A stretch of DNA of 64,000 nucleotides, from positions 1-64,000 of the forward strand of contig CAWFZA010000036.1 in NCBI GenBank assembly GCA_963820095.1, given 5' to 3'. Position numbers and translations under genes: made by a program. Below the pieces are notes generated by a model. The model ran no database searches and was not told the origin of the DNA. It saw only the letters and a program-made list of their open reading frames with translations. Positions 53,883 through 63,316 of this stretch are shown in pieces. This DNA is from Roseiarcus sp963820095 (GTDB taxonomy: Bacteria; Pseudomonadota; Alphaproteobacteria; Rhizobiales; Beijerinckiaceae). Each line of letters starts with the position of its first letter. Positions within the stretch are counted from its first letter, which is position 1.

Positions 53883-55501
53883 TAGCCGAGCGCCGCGCCG
53901 TCCTTGCGCGGGTCCGAGCCGCCGATCAGGACGCCGCGCTCGCGGTCGATCATGATCGCTTGGCCGCCGCCAAGCGGAGCCTCGACTTCGCTCAGCTTGT
54001 GGCCAAGCGCCACAAGAGCCTTCCGGATCGCCGGCGAAACGCCGTGTTCGATCTGGACCTCTCCCAAATGCGGGCAGGCGCGGGGAAAATCGAGCGCCTC
54101 CTGAATGTCCATGCCGTATTCGACGGCGTTGCTCAGAACCCAAGTCTGACCCATCGGCTGGTAATGCCCGCCCATAACGCCGAAGCAGATTGCGGGTTGG
54201 CCGTCGCGCGTCGCCAGTCCCGGCATGATGGTGTGCGCGGGGCGCGCGTTGGGCGCAAAGCTGTTGGGATGGTCGGGCTCAAAAGCGAAGCACAATCCCC
54301 TGTTTTGCATGAGAACGCCTGAGTCTTCGGCGAGGATGCCGCTGCCGAAAGCCTGGTAGATCGAGTTGATAAGGCTGCAGGCGCCGCCGTCGCGGTCGAC
54401 CACCGAAAGATAGACCGTATCGCCGCTCTCAGCGAGCGCGATCTCGCCTGGGGAGGGCAGAGAGGCAAGGGCGCGCCGGTCGTCGATGTGCCTCGCAAGC
54501 GCCGCGAGATAGTCCGGCGCGAGCAGGCGCGGAAGCGGGATTTCTCGCTGGCGCGGGTCGGCGAGGAAAGCGCCTCGGTCGCGGAAGGCCATCCGCGCAG
54601 CCTCTATGTGCCGATGGAAGCGCGTCATGCCCCCCGCTCCGTCAGGCGCTGCGCCTAGCGCTTCGAGCTGGCCAAGAATCATCAACGCGACCAAGCCTGG
54701 CCCGTTCGGCGGACACTGCCAGACGTCAAGGCCGCGCCAGCGAAGCGAGATCGGCTCGACGAACTCGGCCGCCTTCCTTCCTTTGGCGAAATCTTCTTCC
54801 GTCTGAACGCCGCCGCGGGCCTTCAGCGTCGCCGCCATGTCTGCTGCGATCGGGCCGCTGTAGAAGGCGTCAGCGCCGCCCTTGGCGATGGCGCGCAACG
54901 TATTGGCGAGCGCGGTCTGGATAAACCGGTCGCCCTCCCGAGGCGCGGCGCCGCCGGGCAGGAAGAGCCGGTTCCCGGCGCGACTCAGCTTGCCCAAATG
55001 CATCGACCAATCCCAGGCCACGCGCTGATGCACCGGAAAGCCCTCCTCGGCGCAACGGATGGCCGGGAGCAGCAATTCGTCGAATCCCTTGGTCCCATAG
55101 GCGTCCAGCAGCAATTGCCAGCCGGAGACCGCGCCCGGAATCGTGACCGCGTGGGGCGATATTTCGTCAGGCGGGCAGCGCCCGTCGGCCGCGATCGCCT
55201 CGAGCGAAGCGGCGGCTGCGGATCGTCCGGAGCCATTGACGGCGACAACTTTGGCGCCCCCGGGAGGCGTGTAGAGGCTAAAGCAATCGCCGCCGAGCCC
55301 GGTTGACTGCGGCTCGACGACCGCGAGCACGGCGCAAGCCGCAACTGCGGCGTCGACAGCGTTGCCGCCGGCGCGTAAGATCTCGACGGCGGCAAGCGAG
55401 GCGATCGGCATGGAGGTCGCGGCCATCCCGTTCATTGAATAGACAGGGCTGCGTCCGCTCTGATGGAAATCCCGCAATCGCGCTTTCCTTCCTATGCTCA
55501 T
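53879..55501 (-). CDS. ggt: Gamma-glutamyltransferase family protein
   Basis: A 540-residue Ntn-hydrolase. GMAATSMPIASLAAVEILRA and GNAVDAAVAACAVLAVVEPQ with STGLGGDCFSLY form the large-subunit signature. The self-cleavage nucleophile is Thr362 in ESGDTVYLSVVDRDGG, which begins the small subunit. FGVMGGHYQPMGQ completes the site. There is no signal peptide, so it acts in the cytoplasm. It would transfer or hydrolyse gamma-glutamyl groups, e.g. from glutathione, or act on a related acyl amide. Confidence 0.9.
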   Translation of the reverse strand: MSIGRKARLRDFHQSGRSPVYSMNGMAATSMPIASLAAVEILRAGGNAVDAAVAACAVLAVVEPQSTGLGGDCFSLYTPPGGAKVVAVNGSGRSAAAASLEAIAADGRCPPDEISPHAVTIPGAVSGWQLLLDAYGTKGFDELLLPAIRCAEEGFPVHQRVAWDWSMHLGKLSRAGNRLFLPGGAAPREGDRFIQTALANTLRAIAKGGADAFYSGPIAADMAATLKARGGVQTEEDFAKGRKAAEFVEPISLRWRGLDVWQCPPNGPGLVALMILGQLEALGAAPDGAGGMTRFHRHIEAARMAFRDRGAFLADPRQREIPLPRLLAPDYLAALARHIDDRRALASLPSPGEIALAESGDTVYLSVVDRDGGACSLINSIYQAFGSGILAEDSGVLMQNRGLCFAFEPDHPNSFAPNARPAHTIMPGLATRDGQPAICFGVMGGHYQPMGQTWVLSNAVEYGMDIQEALDFPRACPHLGEVQIEHGVSPAIRKALVALGHKLSEVEAPLGGGQAIMIDRERGVLIGGSDPRKDGAALGY

Positions 55502-55698
55502 GGCTGTCTCGCAGGCAGCCTAAGGGCAAGCTTCCTCTTGTAAGACTCTTGGCGATTGGCGCCAATCGCCTGGATCCCGAGCGGTGGCGCGCCGGGAATT
55601 GCACAGTTCCAGCCGCGGGAGACGACGCAGAGTCCGGGAAGCGCGTAGTCTAAGCAGCTTCCATTTGGCTAACCAACAGATAGGTTTTTTGCGGTTCT

Positions 55699-56395
55699 GT
55701 GCCTGCGCCAATTCGCGAGGTGTATGGCATGGCGGGAAAGTCTTCGGTTAGGGCGAGCGATGAACAACGGGCCGCCCTCTTGGCTCTTGCCGCTTCCCGT
55801 AATCGTGGCGAGGCGGACCGGGCGCGCGCCGTGCTTTTGACGCTGGCTGGCTGGGTCAGTTCCAGGATCGCAGAGGCGTTTGGCGTGCGCGAGGATACGG
55901 TTCGCCTGTGGCGCAGCGACTTCGCCGCCGGCGGCGTCGCGGCGCTGAAGGCCAGCATCCCGCCGGGCCCGCCACCGGTAAAGAGTGAAGCCGCCCTGCG
56001 CGTCGCCATCCCCTTGCTGGAAGACCCTGTGGCCGACCGGCGCAACTGGACGATCGCCCGCCTCCGCGCTGAGATCGAAGCGCGCGAGGGCGTGTGCATC
56101 AGCCGTTCGCAACTGTCGAAGGCGCTGCGAAAAAAAACTTTCGCTGGCGACGGCCCCGGCACACGCTGAAGGGACGTCAAACGGAAAGCGAGGTGGAACG
56201 AATAGGCTTGCGCCTGCAGCAGGCCAAGGCCGGAGATATGTTCTTCTCTACGGCGATGAGAGCGAGGCGCTGACGCATCCCTATTTGGCCCGCGCCTGGG
56301 CGAAGTCAGGGGCGGACCTGCGTGTGCCGGCGCCGCGATGCTGGGGTCGCTCGATCACGTCACGCGCCAAGTCATCGAGCTGGCGGGGGCTATAA
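55699..56395 (+). mobile_element. IS630-family transposase remnant
   Basis: The first part (55699 or 55729 to 56169) is the helix-turn-helix half of an IS630-type transposase (RARAVLLTLAGWVSSRIAEA, then FGVREDTVRLWRSDF). At 56130-56137 a run of eight A is the usual slippery site between the two halves. After it the frame changes to FRWRRPRHTLKGRQTESEVE, then again to VLLYGDESEALTHPYLARAW (the DDE-domain start), and then to AMLGSLDHVTRQVI, after which the similarity ends in unrelated low-GC DNA. The C-terminal catalytic part and the right end are missing, so the element is dead. The left end is probably near 55650, but no matching inverted repeat is seen. Confidence 0.8.
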
Positions 56396-56869
56396 ATACT
56401 ATAGGGTTTGCGTTTCGTGACAATGACTTAAACCTCATTGATCGGATGATGGCGGCCAACTCGGGGCTTGTTACTCATGTCTTCAATTCTGCTGGGCCAT
56501 TCATGGAAGAGCTAAATAATATAAGAGTTCGGTCATTGAAATTTAAACAGTCTCTCAGCGACTAGAGTTGACCCTATTGTGGACTCGCTTTTCGAGACCA
56601 GTTTGGTGCTTCTTTACGGGCTTCGACTTTGGCTTCGGCTTGTGCGTCAATACGATATCAGAGGTTTACCCTTGGGAGCGGTGTTCGTGGATGGCCGGGT
56701 CGAGCCTGGTCGAGCCCGGCCATGACCCTTCATGACTTGTTTCGCCCTCCTGGGGGGCCCAAAACCCAGTGGGCCAACGCATAATGCTAGAAGCGCTGAC
56801 ATTTCCTTTTCGATTTGCAGAATATCTGATATTGATTTCCCTTGGATCGGATTACGTCAGGAGAGTTGG
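56396..56869. other. Low-GC stretch between IS remnant and HTH gene
   Basis: Composition is clearly more AT-rich than the surroundings (e.g. aataatataagagttcgg near 56515). A 75-residue frame (56338-56565) continues from the transposase fragment into unrelated sequence and is not a credible gene. A perfect palindrome AATATC-T-GATATT lies at 56821-56833, 37 bases before the HTH gene, and could be its operator. Confidence 0.5.
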
Positions 56870-57487
56870 ATGGTTGATGACGAGGAGCCCACGCGGCGCC
56901 GGCGGTTGGGCGCGCATGGGTTGATGTTCCGACGAAGACGCATCTTCGCGCGCTTACGCGAGGGCTTCACCTATGATGAAATCGCCGCCGAGGAGGGCGT
57001 GAGCAGCAGGCGCGTCCGGCAGATCGTCTCCGAGGAGCTGCAGAACCGCTCGGTCGACAGCGGCGCCGAGCATGCGAAGCTGCAGCTCGACCGCCTGGCG
57101 CCCGCAGTGCAGCTCGGGGCCGAGGCGATCGCGGCGGGCGAGATTTCGGCGATCAACCCCTACCTAAGGGCGATCGACCGGCTGGACCGCTACCAATCCG
57201 TCGCGGCCGCCCATCAGGGCTATGACGAAGAAGACCGCAGGAAGCTCATGGAGAAGATCAACCGCATCGCCGACAACCTCGGCGTCGACGAGACGTGGAG
57301 CGCTGCGCGCGAATATCTGATGAAGCACGGCATGTTTCCCGCCCATCCCAGCGAGCTGTTCCAGGCGGAAGGCCAGGAGGCGGATCTCGCAGGGTCGCCC
57401 GAACTTTCGGAAGAGCCGGCCGTTCCCGAGGCCCCTCCTGCCGAGGCTCCGCCCGACTCCGGATTTTTTTATTTCAATCCGCCGTAA
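56870..57487 (+). CDS. HTH-domain protein of unknown function
   Basis: A 205-residue protein from the ATG at 56870 (ggaga upstream). An Arg-rich start (EPTRRRRLGAHGLMF) leads into a sigma-region-4-like helix-turn-helix (LREGFTYDEIAAEEGVSSRR then VRQIVSEEL). The helical part HAKLQLDRLAPAVQLGAEAI and YLRAIDRLDRYQ follows, and the acidic Pro-rich tail ends FFYFNPP. Similar proteins occur in many copies in rhizobia and methylobacteria, near insertion sequences, without known role; terminase-small-subunit-like DNA binding is possible. An upstream palindrome and a downstream repeat cluster may be its targets. Confidence 0.6.
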   Translation: MVDDEEPTRRRRLGAHGLMFRRRRIFARLREGFTYDEIAAEEGVSSRRVRQIVSEELQNRSVDSGAEHAKLQLDRLAPAVQLGAEAIAAGEISAINPYLRAIDRLDRYQSVAAAHQGYDEEDRRKLMEKINRIADNLGVDETWSAAREYLMKHGMFPAHPSELFQAEGQEADLAGSPELSEEPAVPEAPPAEAPPDSGFFYFNPP

Positions 57488-57514
57488 CCCATTGAAAAGT
57501 CCAGATTTCGGAGA

Positions 57515-57587
57515 AATAAACGGCAATAAACGGCAGCATTTTTACTGACGTTTATTAGCGTTTAAGGGCGCTTAAGGGCATTTATTG
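57515..57587. repeat. Cluster of 10-bp direct and inverted repeats
   Basis: aataaacggc occurs twice in tandem (57515-57524, 57525-57534), and cgtttatt (57549-57556) is the inverse of its core. A second tandem set follows in 10-base steps: gcgtttaagg (57558-57567), gcgcttaagg (57568-57577), gcatttattg (57578-57587). It is AT-rich and lies between the HTH gene and apt. It may be a protein-binding site, a terminator-like structure, or the scar of an insertion. Confidence 0.6.
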
Positions 57588-57743
57588 CTCACGCTTGGGT
57601 CGCCGGAGCGGGTGTCGCGTCCTCGCACTCTGCCGTGCGGCGGGGGAGGCTCGTCCGGGGCCCCTCGCACTGGCCGTCGCATCGATGGCTTTCGAGCCCG
57701 AATGCGCTATGGATTGGAGCCTTCCGAATTCGAGCTTCCGCCC

Positions 57744-58271
57744 ATGCTTCTCGCCGACACCATCCGCACGATCCCGGACTACCCGAAGAAGGGCATCCTG
57801 TTCCGCGACATCACGACGCTGCTCGGCGACGCCAAGGCCTTTCGCCGCGCGGTCGACGAGTTGGTGCAGCCGTGGGCCGGGACGAAGATCGACAAGGTCG
57901 CGGGCGTCGAGGCGCGCGGGTTCATTCTAGGGGGAGCGGTCGCGCATCAATTGTCGGCTGGCTTCGTGCCGATCCGCAAGAAGGGCAAGCTGCCGCACGC
58001 CACCGTCTCGATCCCCTATTCGCTCGAATACGGGCTCGACCACATGGAGATGCACGAGGATGCGGTCAGCAAGGGCGAACGGGTGATCCTGGTCGACGAT
58101 CTCATCGCGACCGGAGGCACGGCGGAGGGCGCGGTCAAGCTCCTGCGCCAGATGGGCGCCGAGGTGATCGCGGCTTGTTTCGTCATCGACCTCCCCGACC
58201 TCGGCGGCGCGGCCAAGCTCGAAGCGCTCAAGGTCTCGGTGCGCAGTCTGGTGACGTTCTCAGGGCATTAG
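57744..58271 (+). CDS. apt: Adenine phosphoribosyltransferase
   Basis: A 175-residue type I phosphoribosyltransferase. TIRTIPDYPKKGILFRDITT is the N-terminal signature, VEARGFILGGAVAHQL the hood region, and RVILVDDLIATGGTAEGAV the PRPP-binding loop. It salvages adenine to AMP. ATG at 57744 gives a length close to short family members; the ATG at 57702 would add 14 residues and is also possible. Neither has a strong ribosome site. Confidence 0.93.
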   Translation: MLLADTIRTIPDYPKKGILFRDITTLLGDAKAFRRAVDELVQPWAGTKIDKVAGVEARGFILGGAVAHQLSAGFVPIRKKGKLPHATVSIPYSLEYGLDHMEMHEDAVSKGERVILVDDLIATGGTAEGAVKLLRQMGAEVIAACFVIDLPDLGGAAKLEALKVSVRSLVTFSGH

Positions 58272-58362
58272 GAGGCCTTTGGCGAGCGCCGGGATCTCGC
58301 ACATCTCGGAGCGCACGAGGAAGCGCCTCGATGCCAGAAGCTCCGTCTCCGCGCCTGAGGAG

Positions 58363-58971
58363 TCAGACGCCCTTTTCCCGAGTCTCCGCTCGCCAATGGG
58401 CGTCGAACAAGGCGGCGCCGAAGTCGAGCGCGTCGCTGGAAGCTTCACGGATGAGCGAGAAGGCGGTCGGAGGGCGAGCCGTCAGGCGGCCGGTCAGCGA
58501 ATTCTGCTCGAAAGCGAACTCAGCATGAAATTTCCTCGCCAGATTCTGCATGCCGACGTTTTCGGGCAGGCAGACGATTTCGATCGTCTCGACGCCATGA
58601 TTGGTCGCGGCGCGCAGGATGCGCTTGAACAGCTTCTCGCCGACGCCGCGCCGCCGATGATGCGGGTCGACGGAAAACGCCGCCTCGGCATGGACATGAC
58701 GGCCGAACGGCGCCTGCTCGCTCCAGATCGCCTGATTGGAGCGCAATTCCGCCGCGCCAATGAGCTTGCCGTCGATGAACGCCCCGTAAATGAGGTCGCC
58801 CTTGCCGAAGCAGTTTTCAGCGTAGTGAACGAGAAACTCGTCCGACATGCCCCCGCCGAAGCGCATGTGACGGCTGCGCGGATCAAGGCTCAAAAGATGA
58901 TCGCGAAAGACTTCCTTGTCCGAGGGCCAAAGCCGCCGGAGCTCCAAGGGGGATGAATGGGCTTCGTCCAT
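58363..58971 (-). CDS. GNAT-family N-acetyltransferase
   Basis: A 202-residue acetyltransferase. The acetyl-CoA loop is HHRRRGVGEKLFKRIL, preceded by the beta strand EAAFSVDP, and ETIEIVCLPENVGMQNLARK is the C-terminal half. The N-terminal RRLWPSDKEVFRDHLLSLDP with HMRFGGGMSDE resembles the group fused to acyl-CoA synthetases (Pat-like), here as a stand-alone domain. Substrate unknown, perhaps protein lysines or a small amine. Confidence 0.82.
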   Translation of the reverse strand: MDEAHSSPLELRRLWPSDKEVFRDHLLSLDPRSRHMRFGGGMSDEFLVHYAENCFGKGDLIYGAFIDGKLIGAAELRSNQAIWSEQAPFGRHVHAEAAFSVDPHHRRRGVGEKLFKRILRAATNHGVETIEIVCLPENVGMQNLARKFHAEFAFEQNSLTGRLTARPPTAFSLIREASSDALDFGAALFDAHWRAETREKGV

Positions 58972-59051
58972 GGGTCAAGCTCGCCGATTCGTCCTCGGCG
59001 CTTCCTCCCGCTCGTTTATGTTGTGCGGCGCAGCATGGATTTCAACCGGGT

Positions 59052-60041
59052 TCAGTCCGCGGTCGGCGCGAGCTTGAGCAGGGTTTTGCCAAGCACTTGG
59101 CGTTTGGCGATCGCGTCGAACGCCTTCCGGTAATCCTCCAGCGGATATGTGGCGTGGACATGAACGCTCAGGACGCCGGACTTGGCCCAATCGATCAGTT
59201 GGGCCAGGTTCTCCCGATTCGCCTCCGGCTCGCGGGCGGTGAACTCGCCCCAATAGACGCCACGAATGTCGCAGCCCTTGAGCAGGGGGATGTTGAGCGG
59301 GGGCCTCGGAATTTCGCCCGACGCGAAGCCAATCACCAGAAGCCGCCCCTTCCAGGCGAGCGAACGCAAGGCCAATCTCGGTCAGACGGGCCGCCGACCG
59401 GATCGTAGACGACGTCGACTCCCTTGGGCGCGATCTCCTTGAGGCGCTGCGCGCATATCGTCACTGGCCGTGTTGATGGTCTCGGACGCGCCATAGCGGC
59501 GCGCAAACGCGAGCTTTTCCTCCGACGACGCGCCCGCGATCACGCGTGCGCCCATCGCCTTGCCGATCTCCACCGCCGCGAGCCCGACGCCGCCCGACGC
59601 GCCAAGCACGAGGAGACTCTCGCCGGCCTTCATCTCGGCGCGCTGCTTGAGCGCGTGCAGGGATGTGCCGTAGGTGACCGACAGGCCCGCGGCCTTGTCG
59701 AGGCGAAGATCGTCGGGGAGCTTCATGAGCCGGACCGCGGGGACGGCGATCCGCTCCGCGGCGGCGCCGTAGGAGCAGACGCCCATCACCCGATCGCCGA
59801 CCGCGAACCCGTGCACGCCTTCCCCCAGCGCGGCGACGCGGCCGGAAAACTCGCCGCCAGGCGAAAACGGCGGCTTGGGCCTCACCTGGTACTTGCCCTC
59901 GATGATCAGCGTGTCGAAGAAGTTGAGCCCCGCGTAGGCGACGTCGACCAGAACCTCGCCGTCGCTCGCTGCTGGCGCCTCGACCTCCGTCACAGCCAGG
60001 TTTTCGGGCGGACCAAGCGACGGACAGATCAGAGCTTTCAT
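59052..60041 (-). pseudogene. NADPH:quinone oxidoreductase (zinc-independent MDR family), frameshifted
   Basis: About 328 residues after repair, from the ATG at 60041. The GroES-like half has VDVAYAGLNFFDTLIIEGKY and GEFSGRVAALGEGV. The Rossmann half has LLVLGASGGVGLAAVEIGKA. After ETINTASDDMR the frame is lost. Three single extra bases at about 59462, 59386 and 59374 must be removed to read RQRLKEIAPKGVDVVYDPVG, then LTEIALRSLAWKGRLLVIGF, and the rest to LLKLAPTAD. It reduces quinones or enones with NADPH. Three errors within 90 bases make this the worst-affected gene in the window. Confidence 0.83.
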
Positions 60042-60206
60042 GCATTCGCTCCTAATTTTACTCATTTTTCAGTAACCAAATGCAGGATTGCAGCCTGGGC
60101 GCTGGCCGGCAAGGCGAAAGCCGGAATTTTGCCCGGATCGAACGGCAGGGAGACCGCCACGGGCGTTGTCTGCAACGCCAAGGCCCGGTTCAAAGGATTG
60201 TTCTCG

Positions 60207-60872
60207 ATGACGCGTCTTGTCCTTTCCTCCCTTCGCGCAATCGGCTTTGCCGCCGCGGCGGTCTGCGCCGTAAGCGGCCTCCCGACCGCCAACGCCGCGA
60301 CCAAGGCCAAGCCCGCGCCCAAATCGGGCGCGAAGGAGGAGCCAGCCAAGCCATCGCTTGTCGCGACCTTCGGCGATTGGAACGTGTTCGTCGGCGAAGT
60401 CGGCAAGGGACGCATCTGCTATACCCTTGCGCAGCCGAAATCGCGCGAACCGGCAAGCCTCACCCGTGATCCGGGCTATGCGTTCATATCCGACCGTCCA
60501 TCGGAAGGGGTGCGCAACGAAGTGTCCTTCATCATGGGCTTCGACGTTTCGGGCGGCGACACGGCCGAAGCCAAGACCGACGCCAAGCCGGGCGAGAAGC
60601 CATCGAAGTCCGACGCCAAATCGAGGACGTCAGTCGCCCCGGCGCCGGTCGCCCTGGTCGACCAGGCGTCATTCGAGATGCTTCCCAAGGGCGCAAACCT
60701 CTGGGTCAAGAACGCGGCGAAAGAGAGCGCGCTGATCACCGAAATGCGCAAAGGGGCGAAGCTCGTGGTCAAGGCCTCTTCGCTCCGAGGCCACCAATCG
60801 GTCGACACCTATTCGCTGACCGGTTTCAGCCAGGCCATGGACCGGCTGCAGAAGGAATGTCCGGGGAAGTGA
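60207..60872 (+). CDS. Invasion-associated locus B (IalB) family protein
   Basis: A 221-residue exported protein from the ATG at 60207. The signal peptide ends around GLPTANAATK. An Ala/Lys/Pro linker is followed by the IalB fold: VATFGDWNVFVGEVGKGRIC and YTLAQPKS, with a final Cys in DRLQKECPGK that probably pairs with the first. The middle carries a charged Lys/Ser-rich insertion (residues about 120-150). Named for Bartonella, the family is general in this order and lies in the periplasm or outer envelope; its role is unknown. Confidence 0.8.
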   Translation: MTRLVLSSLRAIGFAAAAVCAVSGLPTANAATKAKPAPKSGAKEEPAKPSLVATFGDWNVFVGEVGKGRICYTLAQPKSREPASLTRDPGYAFISDRPSEGVRNEVSFIMGFDVSGGDTAEAKTDAKPGEKPSKSDAKSRTSVAPAPVALVDQASFEMLPKGANLWVKNAAKESALITEMRKGAKLVVKASSLRGHQSVDTYSLTGFSQAMDRLQKECPGK

Positions 60873-61067
60873 GGGCTCAGGCGCTTGGGCCCTGCGCCCG
60901 GACTCCGGCTAGCGGCCTCTCTCGCAAGCGGCGTTGACGCTTCATTTGGATTGTCTTGGCCGGCGGCTCTGACAACTCTGGGGCCATCAATGTTAAAGCT
61001 ACAGAAGAAGCCCTGGAAGGGCAGCAGCGGGGACGCCGCCGCCCCTCTCGGGCCCCCGAGCCAGCTC

Positions 61068-62213
61068 TTAAGCCAGGCCGAGCTTCTCGGACGCCATCGC
61101 CGTCCCTTTGACCCGCGACGTGATCTTCTGGAACGCGATGTCGCGCGCGACGTCGGGAGAGCCATGCTTCGGCTTGACGTCGATGCTGAACGGCGAGAAG
61201 CCGCAATCATCGGTGGAGCCCAGGCGTTCTTTCGGGATGTGCTTCGAGGCCTCCATCAACGCGTCGCGCACCTCCTCTGGCGACTCGACGCGTGGATTTT
61301 GCGGGTTGATCACGCCAATGAAGCAGACCTGCCCCACGCCATTGGCGTCGGCGCGGCTGTGTTGCCCGCACAGCTTGTAGACGTGTTCCTTGTCCTTTTC
61401 GCTCGACAATTGCATCAGGAAATAGCCGGCGTTCATCTTGAACATGCTGGGCAATAGCTCCGCATAGTCGACGTCGGCGCTGTGCGTCGCGTCGCAGTCG
61501 CCGCCCGGGCAGGTGTGGATGCCGATGTTCTTGCGCTCCTCGGCGCTGAACCGATTGAGCACCCGGTTGTTGAGGTCGATGAACTGTCCAAGCATCTTGC
61601 GGCCGGTCCATGGGTTATTCGGGTCGTTCCGGCACGCAAGGCGCCCTTCGGTGAAGTCGATCGAGACCCGCTTGGCGCCGGCCTTGAAGGCGCCGCGGAT
61701 ATCCTTCTCGCACTGGTCAACGAGATCGGAGAGGAACTGCTCGCGCGTATAGCCCTTGACCTCGCCGTCGAGCGGATAGAGCAGGGCCAGCATCGAGGGG
61801 GCGATCACCGCCTGCTTCAGCGGCTTCGTCGCCATCTTCATCGCCTTTTCGACATACTGAGACGCGAAGGTCTTGTATTTGAACGGGCCGCCGGTCAGAC
61901 GCGGCAATTGCCGGTGATGTCCGTCGGTGAAGATGGCGAAATACTGTCCGTCCGCCGCGAGATTGTCGGCCAGCCCGGTCCCGGCAAGCGTGTCGGTGAG
62001 CGGATAGGTCGCAAAGCTCGACATGCGCTGTTCGCCGTCAGAGACAATGGGCTCGCCGGTCGCCTCCGAGCGCTTGATCGAGTCGAGACAGGCGGCGTCC
62101 TGTTCCCTCTCCAGTTCCGCGTGCTTGATCTTGCCGGCGTCATAGTCGGCGAACGCCTGCTGCAGCTTCATCGGTCGGGGCAGCGATCCAACTGGCTCAG
62201 TGGGGATTGGCAT
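61068..62213 (-). CDS. Core MetE-like methyltransferase (methionine synthase family)
   Basis: A 381-residue protein that corresponds only to the catalytic C-terminal domain of cobalamin-independent methionine synthase. The zinc ligands appear intact: His233 and Cys235 in GIHTCPGGDCD and Cys337 in GSTDDCGFSPF; SIDFTEG supplies the acidic part. PVGSLPRPMKLQQAFADYD at the start is typical of these short forms. Such core-MetE proteins lack the folate-binding N-terminal domain and use other methyl donors (e.g. corrinoid proteins) or act on other thiols. The MetF-like and methyltransferase genes upstream on the same strand suggest a dedicated methyl-transfer pathway. Confidence 0.82.
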   Translation of the reverse strand: MPIPTEPVGSLPRPMKLQQAFADYDAGKIKHAELEREQDAACLDSIKRSEATGEPIVSDGEQRMSSFATYPLTDTLAGTGLADNLAADGQYFAIFTDGHHRQLPRLTGGPFKYKTFASQYVEKAMKMATKPLKQAVIAPSMLALLYPLDGEVKGYTREQFLSDLVDQCEKDIRGAFKAGAKRVSIDFTEGRLACRNDPNNPWTGRKMLGQFIDLNNRVLNRFSAEERKNIGIHTCPGGDCDATHSADVDYAELLPSMFKMNAGYFLMQLSSEKDKEHVYKLCGQHSRADANGVGQVCFIGVINPQNPRVESPEEVRDALMEASKHIPKERLGSTDDCGFSPFSIDVKPKHGSPDVARDIAFQKITSRVKGTAMASEKLGLA

Positions 62214-62391
62214 TTGCGTTTACTCCCTATGTTCTCCAGCCCTCGATTGGGGATGGATAGTCTTTCGGCGGCTTCCGGAAGGTCTCGCCGGCAGCCGCCA
62301 ACCTATAGGCCCGATGGGCTAGGACGGATAGTGACGACAGCCTATCGCTTGGCTCCGCTCACAAAGTCCGCCCGTCGTCATTTGTCGCCAC

Positions 62392-63291
62392 TCAAGCCGA
62401 TGACACGGTGTGCCCGATTGGCCGAGACCATTCCCGGCTGTCGAACTCATCCAGCCACCGGCTGGTCTTGCTGAGGCCGCCAAACGGAAAGAAATGAAGG
62501 CCGGCGATTGGCGTTGTCGCGATCGAGAATCCCGTCCACAGGCCGCGCAGCACGTCGTCGGGGCCGTCCTCCATCAACAGACGGCCGAAGCGACCGATGT
62601 GGTCGCGCACCGACCGCAGCGAGTTTCCGACACCGCAGCGCAAAGCAAACTTTGCCAGGGTCGCGGGCGAAGCCGGACCGGCCAGACCGATATGCACCGG
62701 AATGTCCAGATCATGCGCCTCGAGCTCTTTCAGCCACGCAAGAATCGGAGCGCTTTCGAAGCAGAATTGAGAAATGAGATCGACGTGAACCCCCGAGCTT
62801 CGCCCCCAGTCCCGCTTCGCCTTGAGCGCAGTCATCGCCTCCTCGGCGCCAAGCTGCGGATGGCCCTCCGGATGTCCAGCGAAACTAACGGCGCGGATGC
62901 CTTGCGTCTCGACCGCGCCGCTCGCGCAGATGTCCGCGCTGGATTTGAATGGGCCCAGGGCGCGCAGCGAATCGCCCGCAACGATCAGAATACGGTTCGC
63001 CTCGGCCTCGCCGCGCGCCCGCGCCAGAAAGTCATCGAGAGCGTCACGAGACCGCATCTCCCGCGCCGCGACATGCAGGACCGGATTGAATCCCATTCGT
63101 CGCAACGCGGCCGCCGTTTCAACGTTATGGCGATAGTCATCGCCCGGCAGGAACGTTATCGTCACGTCGATGCCCGGGCTGAAGTGATCGCGCAGTTCCG
63201 CCAACTGATGGCCGCGCGACGAGACCTCGACCGAAGCTCTCGATAACATTGCTGCAACGTCGCCAAGCAAAGCATATTTCGTTTCGGTCAT
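62392..63291 (-). CDS. Methylenetetrahydrofolate reductase-like protein
   Basis: A 299-residue TIM-barrel protein of the MetF family. SPGIDVTITFLPGDDYRHNV replaces the usual start. ILIVAGDSLRALGPF is the flavin-region motif, and SFAGHPEGHPQL is the MetF signature, followed by VDLISQFCFESAPILAWLKE. It probably reduces or oxidises a C1-tetrahydrofolate. It is too divergent for the housekeeping MetF. It lies 25 bases after the methyltransferase gene and 178 bases before the MetE-like gene, all on the minus strand. Confidence 0.8.
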   Translation of the reverse strand: MTETKYALLGDVAAMLSRASVEVSSRGHQLAELRDHFSPGIDVTITFLPGDDYRHNVETAAALRRMGFNPVLHVAAREMRSRDALDDFLARARGEAEANRILIVAGDSLRALGPFKSSADICASGAVETQGIRAVSFAGHPEGHPQLGAEEAMTALKAKRDWGRSSGVHVDLISQFCFESAPILAWLKELEAHDLDIPVHIGLAGPASPATLAKFALRCGVGNSLRSVRDHIGRFGRLLMEDGPDDVLRGLWTGFSIATTPIAGLHFFPFGGLSKTSRWLDEFDSREWSRPIGHTVSSA

Positions 63292-63316
63292 GCAGGCCTC
63301 CAGGCGCTGCGGCGGG

